NCBI RefSeq assembly: GCF_900604945.1
Contig: NZ_UWPB01000002.1
Location: 620,001-684,000, forward strand
Length of the DNA: 64,000 nucleotides
Direction of reading: 5' to 3'
DNA from: Ruminococcus sp. Marseille-P6503
GTDB lineage: Bacteria; Bacillota; Clostridia; Oscillospirales; Ruminococcaceae
This document shows positions 1 to 7,669 of the stretch, piece by piece. The translations under genes were made by a program, and so were the position numbers. Positions within the stretch are counted from its first letter, which is position 1. Every line of letters starts with the position of its first letter. Below the pieces are notes generated by a model. That model was not told where the DNA came from. It saw nothing but the letters and a program-made list of their open reading frames with translations, and did no database searches.

Positions 1-1734
1 GGAATAGGTGATACTAAGTATACAAACATCGAAGCTTTGAAAACAGAGCTTGAAAATGCAAAGATCGTGTATAATAATGCGTCTGCAACACAGGAAGAAG
101 TAAATAATGCCACTAATTCATTAGCTGCTGCTTTCGATAATGTTGAGGAAATCGTTGATAAAACAGCTCTTAATGAAAAAATAGAAGAAATCAGTGCATA
201 TATAAATGGTTTAGGATTAGATAGAGGTCTGTATACAGGCATTAACGCTTTAAGCAATGCTCTTTCAGCAGCGATAAGGGTGAATGTTTGGGATAATTAT
301 ACTCAAGCAGAAGTAAATAAGGCTCTTGAAGATCTGAATACGGCATATAATAATATAAAGTTAAAAACAACTAATGTAATTGAACTTAAAAATGCGTTGG
401 TTGAGGAAAATAACTTTATACAAGGGAAAAAGGATATAGATTATAATTTAAACGATTTAAGAGCTGCGGCAAATTCCGCAAGTACAGTATATTATGATGA
501 AGGCGCTTCTCAGGAAGAAATAGATAAAGCTTGCGCAGATTTAAAGGCGGCACAGGCGGCAGTAACGAAGAAAAGCGCTGAAGCTCAGATAACTGAAATG
601 AATGGAATAATCGATCAGTTAGAGGCTCTGAATGAAAAGGATTATACCAAAGACAGCTGGTCGGCAGTAGAAACGGCTATTACAAACGCAAAGTCAATTA
701 CTGACGGTTTAGTTTCACAATATATTGCCGCCATTGAGGATTTAAAAGCGGCAATGAGTACCTTGGAACTGAAACCTCAGAATGTAGAAGAACCCGGAGA
801 GCCGATAGCTGTAATTCAGAAAAACGCCGTTGAAACCACCCTCGGAGAATTTACGGCGGACGAAGCTGTTGCAGGAGCGACAAAAATCAAGATAACGTTC
901 GACTGCGCTGACGATGTTTCGTTTAACCAGTACGCAAGCATAGAAGCAAAGGCTGCAATCGCAGGAGTGGAAAGCTACATGAAGTTTGCCGGAACAGACA
1001 GTTCCCAGACAGCCGGAGCAAAGGGATTTACGATTGAATTGCCGTTGACAAATGCAATCAACTCCGGCGATGATGTGAAGCTTGTAGCGTATACATGGGC
1101 ATGGGCAAACGCCAGCGACTATGTTTATGCAGTAACAAAGGTGGAATATATCAATGCTGTCGGACAGGTAGTCAAGGCGGTTACGGACAGAACTATCGCG
1201 CTTGACGAACTGAAAGCGGCAATAGCGGAAGCTGAAAAAATTGAATCCGACAATTACACCGAGGACAGCTATGCGGAACTGACAACAGCTTTGACAGCGG
1301 CAAAGGAATTGCCGGAGGATTCTGAAAAGGCAGATATTGAAGCCGCTAAAACAGCGCTTGAAACGGCTGTTGCGGGTCTGGTTGAAAAGACGGACGATTC
1401 CTCGTCAGAGCCTTCATCAGAATCAACTCCTGATTCAGAATCAACGCCAGATTCCGAAAGCTCGTCCGATACAGACGCTGATTCGTCATCAAAAACAGAC
1501 GATGAATCAAGCTCAAAGACCGATGATTCGTCAAGCAAAACCGACGATTCGTCAAACGACATCACGTCAAAGACGGATTCCGCCGGCTCCGACAGTAAGG
1601 CGGGGATAACAGAAAATGCCAATAACTCAGGAGCCGGCGGAACGTCTAACCCCAACACCGGAGCAGCTTCGGCTGCGGCAGCGGGAATAATCTTATTGTC
1701 AGCAATCGGCGTTATCGCCTCAAGAAAGAAGTAA
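1..1734 (+). CDS. Sortase-anchored FIVAR-repeat surface protein (5' end outside window)
   Basis: The reading frame is open from base 1, so the true start and signal peptide lie upstream; 577 residues are visible. Repeated helical segments with FIVAR-type spacing (pattern YT..S...L..A...A) fill about the first 260 residues, followed by a beta-rich module (about 275-390), another FIVAR unit and a long Ser/Asp/Lys-rich linker. The C-terminus has the sorting motif NPNTG, a hydrophobic stretch and a final RKK, the arrangement of a sortase substrate with NPxTG replacing LPxTG. It is probably exposed on the cell wall and binds glycans or other proteins, but the ligand is unknown. A fragment closely related to its C-terminal FIVAR boundary and its terminator lies at about 24.8 kb. 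Confidence 0.85.
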   Translation, partial: GIGDTKYTNIEALKTELENAKIVYNNASATQEEVNNATNSLAAAFDNVEEIVDKTALNEKIEEISAYINGLGLDRGLYTGINALSNALSAAIRVNVWDNYTQAEVNKALEDLNTAYNNIKLKTTNVIELKNALVEENNFIQGKKDIDYNLNDLRAAANSASTVYYDEGASQEEIDKACADLKAAQAAVTKKSAEAQITEMNGIIDQLEALNEKDYTKDSWSAVETAITNAKSITDGLVSQYIAAIEDLKAAMSTLELKPQNVEEPGEPIAVIQKNAVETTLGEFTADEAVAGATKIKITFDCADDVSFNQYASIEAKAAIAGVESYMKFAGTDSSQTAGAKGFTIELPLTNAINSGDDVKLVAYTWAWANASDYVYAVTKVEYINAVGQVVKAVTDRTIALDELKAAIAEAEKIESDNYTEDSYAELTTALTAAKELPEDSEKADIEAAKTALETAVAGLVEKTDDSSSEPSSESTPDSESTPDSESSSDTDADSSSKTDDESSSKTDDSSSKTDDSSNDITSKTDSAGSDSKAGITENANNSGAGGTSNPNTGAASAAAAGIILLSAIGVIASRKK

Positions 1735-1796
1735 CCTCCTTTACATCTTCATGGTTTTTTTCACTGCTTCCGACTTGACTTTAGCGCTGAAAGCAA

Positions 1797-1830
1797 AAAC
1801 AAGGGTACAGTTATCTGTGCCCTTGTTTCA
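1797..1830 (+). terminator. Intrinsic terminator of the surface-protein gene
   Basis: Hairpin AACAAGGGTACAG / CTGTGCCCTTGTT with a TTAT loop and a short T run, 60 bp after the stop. A near-copy is found at 24816-24850. Confidence 0.8.
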
Positions 1831-1878
1831 TTAACTTCGGCTCCACTGGGACCGAAGTAAAATTTACTTTTATAAAGC

Positions 1879-1907
1879 TTGCAATGATTGGCATAGTATG
1901 ATATAAT
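1879..1907 (+). promoter_or_regulatory. Sigma-A-type promoter for the Rpn nuclease gene
   Basis: TTGCAA, 17-bp spacer, TATAAT, with the start codon about 48 bp downstream and a GGAGG ribosome-binding site before it. Confidence 0.75.
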
Positions 1908-1954
1908 GAAGTTAGAAAAAGGACGGAAAACAGACGTAACGGAGGCTGATACCA

Positions 1955-2776
1955 ATGGACAGAAACATAGTGAAAGCAAAGCTGGATATAATATTCAAAA
2001 CGATGTTTTCAAAATCGGAAAACGAGGATATACTGCATAGCTTTTTATCGACTATGCTTGAACTGCCGTATGATTCGATAAAAGAGATAGTGATTCAGAA
2101 CTCCGAAATACTGCCGGAAACGATAACTGGAAAATTCAGCAGGCTTGATCTGAAAATGCAGGTGGACGATAAATTGGTCAATGTGGAAATGCAGATAAAG
2201 AACGAGCCTGACTTCAACGACCGCGTATTGTATTACTGGTCTAAGCTGTACAGCGGAGATCTGAAAAGCGGCGACGAATACGGCGATCTGAAGCAGAGCA
2301 TATCGATCAATATAATAAACTTCAATATGTTTGAATGTCCTGAATTTCATTCATGCTTCAAGGTACTGGAAGTAAACAGGCACGAGCTGCTGACGGATAA
2401 GTGCGCGATACACTTTTTTGAGCTTAAAAAGATAAACAAGAAGATAAATAAGAATAACCGCATGGAGTTGTGGCTTCAACTGATAAACGCGGAGAGCGAG
2501 GAGGAATTGGAAATGCTGAGACAGACAAATGTGCCGGAGATACAGAAAGCGGTAATGGTGATACACCAGATGAGCGAGGATGAGAAAATACAGGAGCTTG
2601 CGAGATTAAGAGAAAAGGCGCTGCACGATGAAGCCAGCGCGTTAGGTCATGCAAGACGTGAGGGCGAGCAGATCGGTATAGAAAAAGGCATGGAAAAAAA
2701 GGAACAGGAAATAGCAAAAAGATTAAAAGAACTTGGCTTGTCAGACGATATGATAAAAGCCGCTCTTAATAAATAA
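1955..2776 (+). CDS. Rpn family recombination-promoting nuclease / PD-(D/E)XK putative transposase
   Basis: 273 aa, about the family's usual length. The N-terminal half carries the PD-(D/E)XK fold signature of Rpn proteins: a KLDIIFKTMF start, then LDLKMQVDDK followed by VNVEMQIK, supplying the acidic and E-x-Q residues. The C-terminal part is charged, with repeated EKGMEKKEQEIAKRLKELG-like helices as in most Rpn proteins. In E. coli, Rpn proteins are Mg/Ca-dependent endonucleases that raise RecA-independent recombination; many copies occur in gut Clostridia. GGAGG lies 12 bp before the ATG. It is a single-gene unit with its own promoter and terminator. Its role here is unknown. Confidence 0.85.
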   Translation: MDRNIVKAKLDIIFKTMFSKSENEDILHSFLSTMLELPYDSIKEIVIQNSEILPETITGKFSRLDLKMQVDDKLVNVEMQIKNEPDFNDRVLYYWSKLYSGDLKSGDEYGDLKQSISINIINFNMFECPEFHSCFKVLEVNRHELLTDKCAIHFFELKKINKKINKNNRMELWLQLINAESEEELEMLRQTNVPEIQKAVMVIHQMSEDEKIQELARLREKALHDEASALGHARREGEQIGIEKGMEKKEQEIAKRLKELGLSDDMIKAALNK

Positions 2777-2784
2777 CAAAAATT

Positions 2785-2820
2785 ATAAGGATACAGCGCT
2801 GATCGACGTTGTATCCTTAT
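2785..2820 (+). terminator. Terminator after the Rpn gene
   Basis: 11-bp stem ATAAGGATACA / TGTATCCTTAT just after the stop codon, followed by a T-rich tract. Confidence 0.7.
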
Positions 2821-3083
2821 ATTTATCCAAATTATCTTTTCCCCTTAACAAACCATCTCGGCTCATCATAATACAAATAAGACTGCTGTTATGAAATATG
2901 GTAATACCATAATTAGCATTATCTTTTATAAAATGGTTTTAATCTATGGTCATTATTTACAAAAATATTATAGTAAATTATACAATTTTATAGAAAACGT
3001 AAGGGAAATGCTCTGTATTTGGCAAAATGTATTGCATTTAACATAAGCGTGGTGTATAATGGGTATTAACAAGTATAATTGTA
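2821..3083. other. AT-rich intergenic region with two promoter-like sequences
   Basis: No gene is seen. Two promoter-like sequences face right, toward the 3' end of the oppositely oriented recombinase gene: 2956-2984 (TTTACA, 17 bp, TATACA) and 3032-3060 (see next entry). No ORF with a ribosome-binding site follows either. No terminator for the recombinase gene is evident on the other strand. Confidence 0.5.
3032..3060 (+). promoter_or_regulatory. Consensus-like promoter antisense to the recombinase gene
   Basis: TTGCAT, 17-bp spacer, TATAAT, pointing into the 3' end of the recombinase gene. Its transcript would be antisense to the recombinase and, if not terminated, would reach the invertible cassette at 4145. 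Confidence 0.5.
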
Positions 3084-4001
3084 TTATTTTGCATTTACAA
3101 TTATCTTGTTGCGAGGATGTTTAACCGATAAAATTTCTTTCTGTTTTGCCATTGCAACGTGAGTGTATATTTGTGTGGTCGTAATGGAACTGTGTCCAAG
3201 CAGCTTTTGTATGTAACGAATATCAACATCTTCATCCAGAAGCAGAGTAGCAAAAGAATGACGGAACATATGAGGTGTGATATGTATATCGTACTCTGTC
3301 ATAGCGGTGTATTTGCAGATGATTTCACGAACAGACTGTTCAGACAAGCGATGATGCAGTTTATTTATAAAAAAGAAACCGCATTCTTTTATATCTGGTT
3401 GAAATAGTTCATAGTAGTTGTTCAGCGCCCGCAGAACATCAGTGTTTTCAATTTGTATCATCCTTTCTTTAGAACCCTTGCCAAAGATTTTTACAGTATG
3501 ATTGGTTAAATCTACAGAGGACAACTTAAGATTGCAGATTTCAGATACCCTTGCACCTGTTGCAAAAAGTATTTCAAGCACGGCAATATCACGGGTGGTA
3601 ATTTTTTTTTGATATTTAGTTTTAGTTTGTGACTGCAAATTGTAGGCACAGATAAGAATGCTGTTAATTATGTTCAAAGGAATTGTTCTTGGAAGAATAA
3701 CAGGTTCTTTGAAAGAAACTTCGATTTTGTCAAAAGGATTTATATCAATAACATCTTCAATTAAAAGATAGTGGGTAAAAGCTTTTACAGTTGCAATTTT
3801 TCTTTTTACCGTTTTTGGCTTAAACTGTTCATGCAGCATATCAATATACAGGTAGATTGATTCTTTAGTGAACGTATTGTTCGTAAATTCAGTGAATTGC
3901 CTAAGATCGGTTCTGTAGGCTTTTATGGTTTTATCGTTAAGAGCTTTTCTGTTTTTACAGCAGTTTAGGAAAAGTTCAGTTTGTAAAGTAAGATTTAACA
4001 T
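3084..4001 (-). CDS. Tyrosine recombinase / site-specific integrase (XerC/D-like)
   Basis: 305 aa, full length for this family. An N-terminal SAM-like core-binding domain (about 5-90) precedes the catalytic domain with R151 (GARVSE), K175 (GKGSKER), H244 and R247 (HMFRH), H270 (LLGH) and nucleophile Y279 (IYTH), so it should be active. The start is supported by AAGGAG 8 bp upstream and a promoter at 4036-4064. It lies 140 bp from one end of a segment bounded by 34-bp inverted repeats and is transcribed away from it, the usual arrangement for the invertase of a phase-variable locus in Firmicutes and Bacteroidetes. I infer that it inverts 4145-7632. Housekeeping dimer resolution is less likely given this context. 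Confidence 0.92.
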   Translation of the reverse strand: MLNLTLQTELFLNCCKNRKALNDKTIKAYRTDLRQFTEFTNNTFTKESIYLYIDMLHEQFKPKTVKRKIATVKAFTHYLLIEDVIDINPFDKIEVSFKEPVILPRTIPLNIINSILICAYNLQSQTKTKYQKKITTRDIAVLEILFATGARVSEICNLKLSSVDLTNHTVKIFGKGSKERMIQIENTDVLRALNNYYELFQPDIKECGFFFINKLHHRLSEQSVREIICKYTAMTEYDIHITPHMFRHSFATLLLDEDVDIRYIQKLLGHSSITTTQIYTHVAMAKQKEILSVKHPRNKIIVNAK

Positions 4002-4035
4002 TTGCGGTTGACTCCTTTATTTTTTAGATATTTAT

Positions 4036-4064
4036 ATTATATACTATAAAACTATGAATGTCGA
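4036..4064 (-). promoter_or_regulatory. Promoter of the recombinase gene
   Basis: On the minus strand: TCGACA, 17-bp spacer, TATAAT, about 35 bp before the start codon. Confidence 0.7.
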
Positions 4065-4092
4065 ATTGTGTAAATGGTTTCTCGGTGAAATC

Positions 4093-4119
4093 TTGAAAAT
4101 ATGATGACATAGGTAGAAT
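4093..4119 (+). promoter_or_regulatory. Weak candidate promoter outside the left inverted repeat
   Basis: TTGAAA and TAGAAT with a 15-bp spacer, shorter than ideal, just outside the left repeat. A fixed promoter is expected here if the cassette works as a switch, but this match is poor; entry of transcription from 3032-3060 is an alternative. Confidence 0.3.
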
Positions 4120-4144
4120 TATGGTGTGTAATTTTATAAAAAGG

Positions 4145-4178
4145 ACAACCCAAGATAACTACAAATTATCGGAGGTTT
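4145..4178 (+). repeat. Left 34-bp inverted repeat of the invertible segment
   Basis: A perfect 34-bp match to the reverse complement of 7599-7632. It begins ACAACCCAAGATAACT and ends in the Shine-Dalgarno sequence GGAGGTTT, 4 bp before the GTG start of the ATPase gene. Being perfect while the flanking bases differ, it looks like a recombination site rather than a decayed duplication. Confidence 0.95.
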
Positions 4179-4182
4179 TGTT

Positions 4183-6636
4183 GTGAAGGATATAATTTTT
4201 GACAGGGATAAAGAAACAGAAAATATACTCAGCTTTATTAATAGTACCTCTAAATCCACAATAATAATAATTAAAGCACCAGTAGGTGTAGGAAAACGTA
4301 GCCTCGTACAAAAAGTTTGTGAACGACTACCTGCTTCATATAATATATTAGATATTAAATCTGAAGGAATTAACGAAGATAGTATAAAGGTGAAAGGAGA
4401 ATATTTATATAATATTGTCTGTAATTTGGATGACTCTTACAAACGTCACAATAACAAGAGAATGTGCTATAGTACGTTTGCAAAGAACCATCGTGCTATA
4501 AGACATAGAAATGCCGAAAAAGATCTGTTATCCTTATCTGAAAAAGGTCCTTCTGCCTCATGGGTATTTTCAGTAGCTTTAAAGACAATACAACGTCTTT
4601 GGGGTACACCGATTGAATATACAGATTTACAAAAAGGAACTTCTTCTGCTATGACTTACGGCTGCGATTATCTAAAATATGTATGTTCACAGGATAAAGT
4701 AGCGTTAATACTAAATGATGTTCAATATATGGATTCAGCAACACAGCAAAATCTTCTCGAAACAATTGAAAATTGTACGGATAATGGATGCATTTTCTTT
4801 TTCCTATACAACATGGACGCTAACTTTTCACAACATCAATATTCAAGCTTAGAAAAATATTTTAATAGCTATTGCAGTGTTCTTCCGATTAAATTAGGCT
4901 CATTACCTTTCTGCTTTACAATGAATATTTTGCAAAACACTATATCAAAAAGTGTGAATGATAAAGAACTGTCTATAAATGATATTTACGTAAGTATGAG
5001 TAATGAACTTAATTACATAAATATAGAGAATCTTATTGATAAGACATATGAATTGCTCTGTAAAGATAACAAGATAAGCGCAAATAGTCACTCAAGTGGC
5101 TTTAATACTGCTTCGGATACAGAATTGTTTATTCTATCATTAGTTGATATATTTTCTGGTTGTGTTCTGTATAAAACAATTATATTTATTTATAATTTAG
5201 CTATGCCAAAGGAAAACAACTACTTAATTGATAAAGCACTTAAGTCCTTAATAGAAAAACAGATTCTTAGAAATGTAGAAGAAGAAAAGTATACATTTTA
5301 TCACCGATATGCACATGATAAGTGGTTGAATTATATATCAGAAAACAAAAATAATAAAGCTATTGCTCTGGCAGCGAAATGTGCCTCGGATTTTTGTAAA
5401 GATAATATATGCAATGTTGACTACAATGATAACACAAAGAAAGTTGAGAAAACTATATGCATATTAGTAAGAATTTTTAAATTATATTTACCCGTCGATC
5501 TATCTTACCTACTGGATTGTATTGGGATGGTTGCGGGAAACTTCAGTAGCCCTGTTGATGTGTGGAATTGCCTAGAAAAACTATTACAGTGTATAGAAAT
5601 CAAAGAAGAATATACTCTTCTTTTTTATAATATTATTGAGATTTGTTGTGAGTTGGAACTCTATCAGCAGGCTTGGGATGTTTGGACGCAAATAAAACCA
5701 ATCATATTCAAAGAAACAGAAAATGAATGCACGAAGATCAATTATCTGTATTGTAAGCTACTTTATCTATGTAATAAAAATCACGAATTAAAAGAATTTG
5801 TAGAATCGAACATTGCTAAAGCACATAATAACTCAAGTCTAATTTATTACTATATCTTTTTGATTGTTTCAATGCGAACAAATAATCAATACGACGAGAT
5901 AAAGATAGTTCTAGATGAAATAGAAAAAAATAGAGATAAGCTAAAGGGTTCCAAGCATTACGGTTACCTGCTTAGAATTTCAGAAGTTTATAAATCAAGG
6001 CTAGAAGCTATCCCAGACATTGAATTAAGTGTAAAGATATTCGAAGAGTACGATATGGCAGAACAAGCAGCAAAATCCAAAATTTCATTGTCATTTCTTT
6101 ATGCAATAACAGGAAAATTAGATATGGCAACTGAAATGATAAATGATGCTAGACAACTTTTCGAAAACAGGTTTAAACACATTCTATGCAATAACGAAGC
6201 TGTTGTGGATTTACTCAGAGGGATATATAGAGAACCTACAGAAACATTACTAAGAGAAGCTTCCTCTGCATCAAACGGATGGTTTTCAAATGCAGCTATC
6301 TGTAATAATCAAGTAATTGTATATTTTGAGCAGCAAAACATACCAGCATTAAAAGCCAGTATAGCGTCTTTAGAGCAGATGCTACCTCAAATAGTTGATA
6401 AACACCTTCTTGCAGTTGTTTCATTTAATCTTTCTGTTGCAACCGAAACTTTTGATAGAGATAAGTCTGAAAAATACAAAAAACAAGCCCAAAAGTACAG
6501 TGAGCATGATGTTGTACTCCGTAAAAGGCTAAATGGACAAGCACCTAGTAACTGCATGGAAGAGTTCTTGCTAAGTAAACCATGGCACATTGTCATGCTT
6601 AGTTTTTGGGAGGTCGATTACACCGAAGATTATTAA
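4183..6636 (+). CDS. STAND/AAA-like ATPase with C-terminal helical repeats, in the invertible cassette
   Basis: 817 aa, starting at GTG with GGAGG 7 bp upstream inside the repeat. The N-terminus resembles Orc1/STAND (AAA_16) NTPases: FDRDKETENIL, then a P-loop-like APVGVGKRS (32-40) and a Walker-B-like LILNDVQYMD (about 174-184). Both motifs depart from consensus: the first P-loop Gly is Ala, Lys is followed by Arg-Ser, and the usual DD of this family reads ND. After a winged-helix-like region (about 310-390) the remaining 400 residues are helical and TPR-like, typical of STAND sensors. It overlaps the convergent ATP-grasp gene by 38 bp at the 3' ends. The base composition is very AT-rich. 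I infer a sensor or regulator for the adjacent SIR2-HerA pair; no ligand can be proposed. Confidence 0.75.
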   Translation: MKDIIFDRDKETENILSFINSTSKSTIIIIKAPVGVGKRSLVQKVCERLPASYNILDIKSEGINEDSIKVKGEYLYNIVCNLDDSYKRHNNKRMCYSTFAKNHRAIRHRNAEKDLLSLSEKGPSASWVFSVALKTIQRLWGTPIEYTDLQKGTSSAMTYGCDYLKYVCSQDKVALILNDVQYMDSATQQNLLETIENCTDNGCIFFFLYNMDANFSQHQYSSLEKYFNSYCSVLPIKLGSLPFCFTMNILQNTISKSVNDKELSINDIYVSMSNELNYINIENLIDKTYELLCKDNKISANSHSSGFNTASDTELFILSLVDIFSGCVLYKTIIFIYNLAMPKENNYLIDKALKSLIEKQILRNVEEEKYTFYHRYAHDKWLNYISENKNNKAIALAAKCASDFCKDNICNVDYNDNTKKVEKTICILVRIFKLYLPVDLSYLLDCIGMVAGNFSSPVDVWNCLEKLLQCIEIKEEYTLLFYNIIEICCELELYQQAWDVWTQIKPIIFKETENECTKINYLYCKLLYLCNKNHELKEFVESNIAKAHNNSSLIYYYIFLIVSMRTNNQYDEIKIVLDEIEKNRDKLKGSKHYGYLLRISEVYKSRLEAIPDIELSVKIFEEYDMAEQAAKSKISLSFLYAITGKLDMATEMINDARQLFENRFKHILCNNEAVVDLLRGIYREPTETLLREASSASNGWFSNAAICNNQVIVYFEQQNIPALKASIASLEQMLPQIVDKHLLAVVSFNLSVATETFDRDKSEKYKKQAQKYSEHDVVLRKRLNGQAPSNCMEEFLLSKPWHIVMLSFWEVDYTEDY

Positions 6637-7594
6637 TTGCACTGTTGATAAAAACACTAAGCATATCTGCATATGATAAGTTATTATGTTTAAATGCTTT
6701 TAACATAAAACAATCTGGATGTAGGCTGCAATCTGGTGTATACTCAATAAGATAAAACTCATTATTGTATATTTTTCCGTCTATTCGCATGTAGTCTACT
6801 TTTCCGAGCCCAGAGAATAGTCTCTTAGCGGCTGAGATTATTTCATCCGAGATATCCTTTGTGATAACTTTTCTGTTTACTAGCGATTTGCAACATTTTT
6901 TGCTTTCATAACCCCAAATACGGTCATTCATTTCAAGAGACCCGTCTAGTTCAAGAGCTACAACTTCACATAACTCTATTGCCTGCGGTGTCCCAGCACA
7001 GCAAATTGCTACCTCCGTTCCCTTGATAAATTCTTCAACCATTATGTTGTGATACAATGGAAGTAGCTGTTTTACAAGATTTTTCGCACCTTCACGCGTG
7101 TATACAAGGTTACTGTCTGAAATACCTATTGAACTTCCTTCAAAATTAGGTTTTACTACTACAGGATAACTTAGCGTGTCCAGCATATTTAACTTCTGAC
7201 CTTGAGAGATAACTACACCTTTGGCACTCTTTATACCAAATTGTTTAGCATGTATTTTACTAAGTTCTTTATCTTGGGACACTGCCTGAACGTATGCATC
7301 AGCTCCGACATATATAATATCGTATGCTTCGCAGATTGCAGGTAGGATTAATTTCCTATTTCTAGACAATTCTCCTGACCAGATTGCTGTAAATACATAG
7401 TCTCCTGTATGTTTAGCTATATTATCAATAAACTCGCTAGGAGACCTATATATGAAGAAGTTATCAGTTATTTTTTTAGCTGCTTCAGAAAAAGCAGCTA
7501 AATATTTAGGGGATGTGAATTCTAAATTGGTTGATGTAATATCAACATTGTTTCTGTTTTCAACTTGATCACATATAAGAACAATACCATTCAT
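6599..7594 (-). CDS. ATP-grasp enzyme, D-Ala-D-Ala-ligase-like, in the invertible cassette
   Basis: 331 aa. The fold order follows D-alanine-D-alanine ligases: N-terminal alpha/beta domain (1-100), an ATP-grasp core with VVVKP (K148), the small loop EGSSIGIS (152-159), EEF (187-189), D267 and E284. The metal-binding E-x-N of the family is E-Y-T (IEYTPDC), and the following glycine-rich substrate loop is not recognisable, so the substrate is probably not D-Ala. ATP-grasp ligases join a carboxylate to an amine or thiol via acyl-phosphate. It starts at ATG, with GGAGG in the right inverted repeat. In the present orientation it points away from the left promoter region and no clear promoter is seen for it, so it may be silent. 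Confidence 0.8.
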   Translation of the reverse strand: MNGIVLICDQVENRNNVDITSTNLEFTSPKYLAAFSEAAKKITDNFFIYRSPSEFIDNIAKHTGDYVFTAIWSGELSRNRKLILPAICEAYDIIYVGADAYVQAVSQDKELSKIHAKQFGIKSAKGVVISQGQKLNMLDTLSYPVVVKPNFEGSSIGISDSNLVYTREGAKNLVKQLLPLYHNIMVEEFIKGTEVAICCAGTPQAIELCEVVALELDGSLEMNDRIWGYESKKCCKSLVNRKVITKDISDEIISAAKRLFSGLGKVDYMRIDGKIYNNEFYLIEYTPDCSLHPDCFMLKAFKHNNLSYADMLSVFINSAINNLRCNRPPKN

Positions 7595-7598
7595 TATT

Positions 7599-7632
7599 AA
7601 ACCTCCGATAATTTGTAGTTATCTTGGGTTGT
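7599..7632 (-). repeat. Right 34-bp inverted repeat of the invertible segment
   Basis: The exact reverse complement of 4145-4178. It supplies the ribosome-binding site of the ATP-grasp gene and lies 37 bp before the SIR2 start codon. Confidence 0.95.
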
Positions 7633-7669
7633 ATCCAAAACAAGCACTAATACAAAGGAGTTTAAAGTC

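Larger units (their letters stand above)
4145..7632. mobile_element. Predicted invertible DNA segment (about 3.49 kb including repeats)
   Basis: It is bounded by perfect 34-bp inverted repeats and contains exactly two complete, convergent genes, each starting immediately inside a repeat and carrying the same leader and ribosome-binding site. A tyrosine recombinase gene sits just outside. Inversion would exchange the ATPase and ATP-grasp genes at the left junction without breaking either. Inversion is inferred; only one orientation is present in this sequence. Confidence 0.85.

Noticed and set aside
1269-1658. Ser/Asp-rich minus-strand ORF
   Set aside because: Low-complexity shadow of the surface protein's linker.
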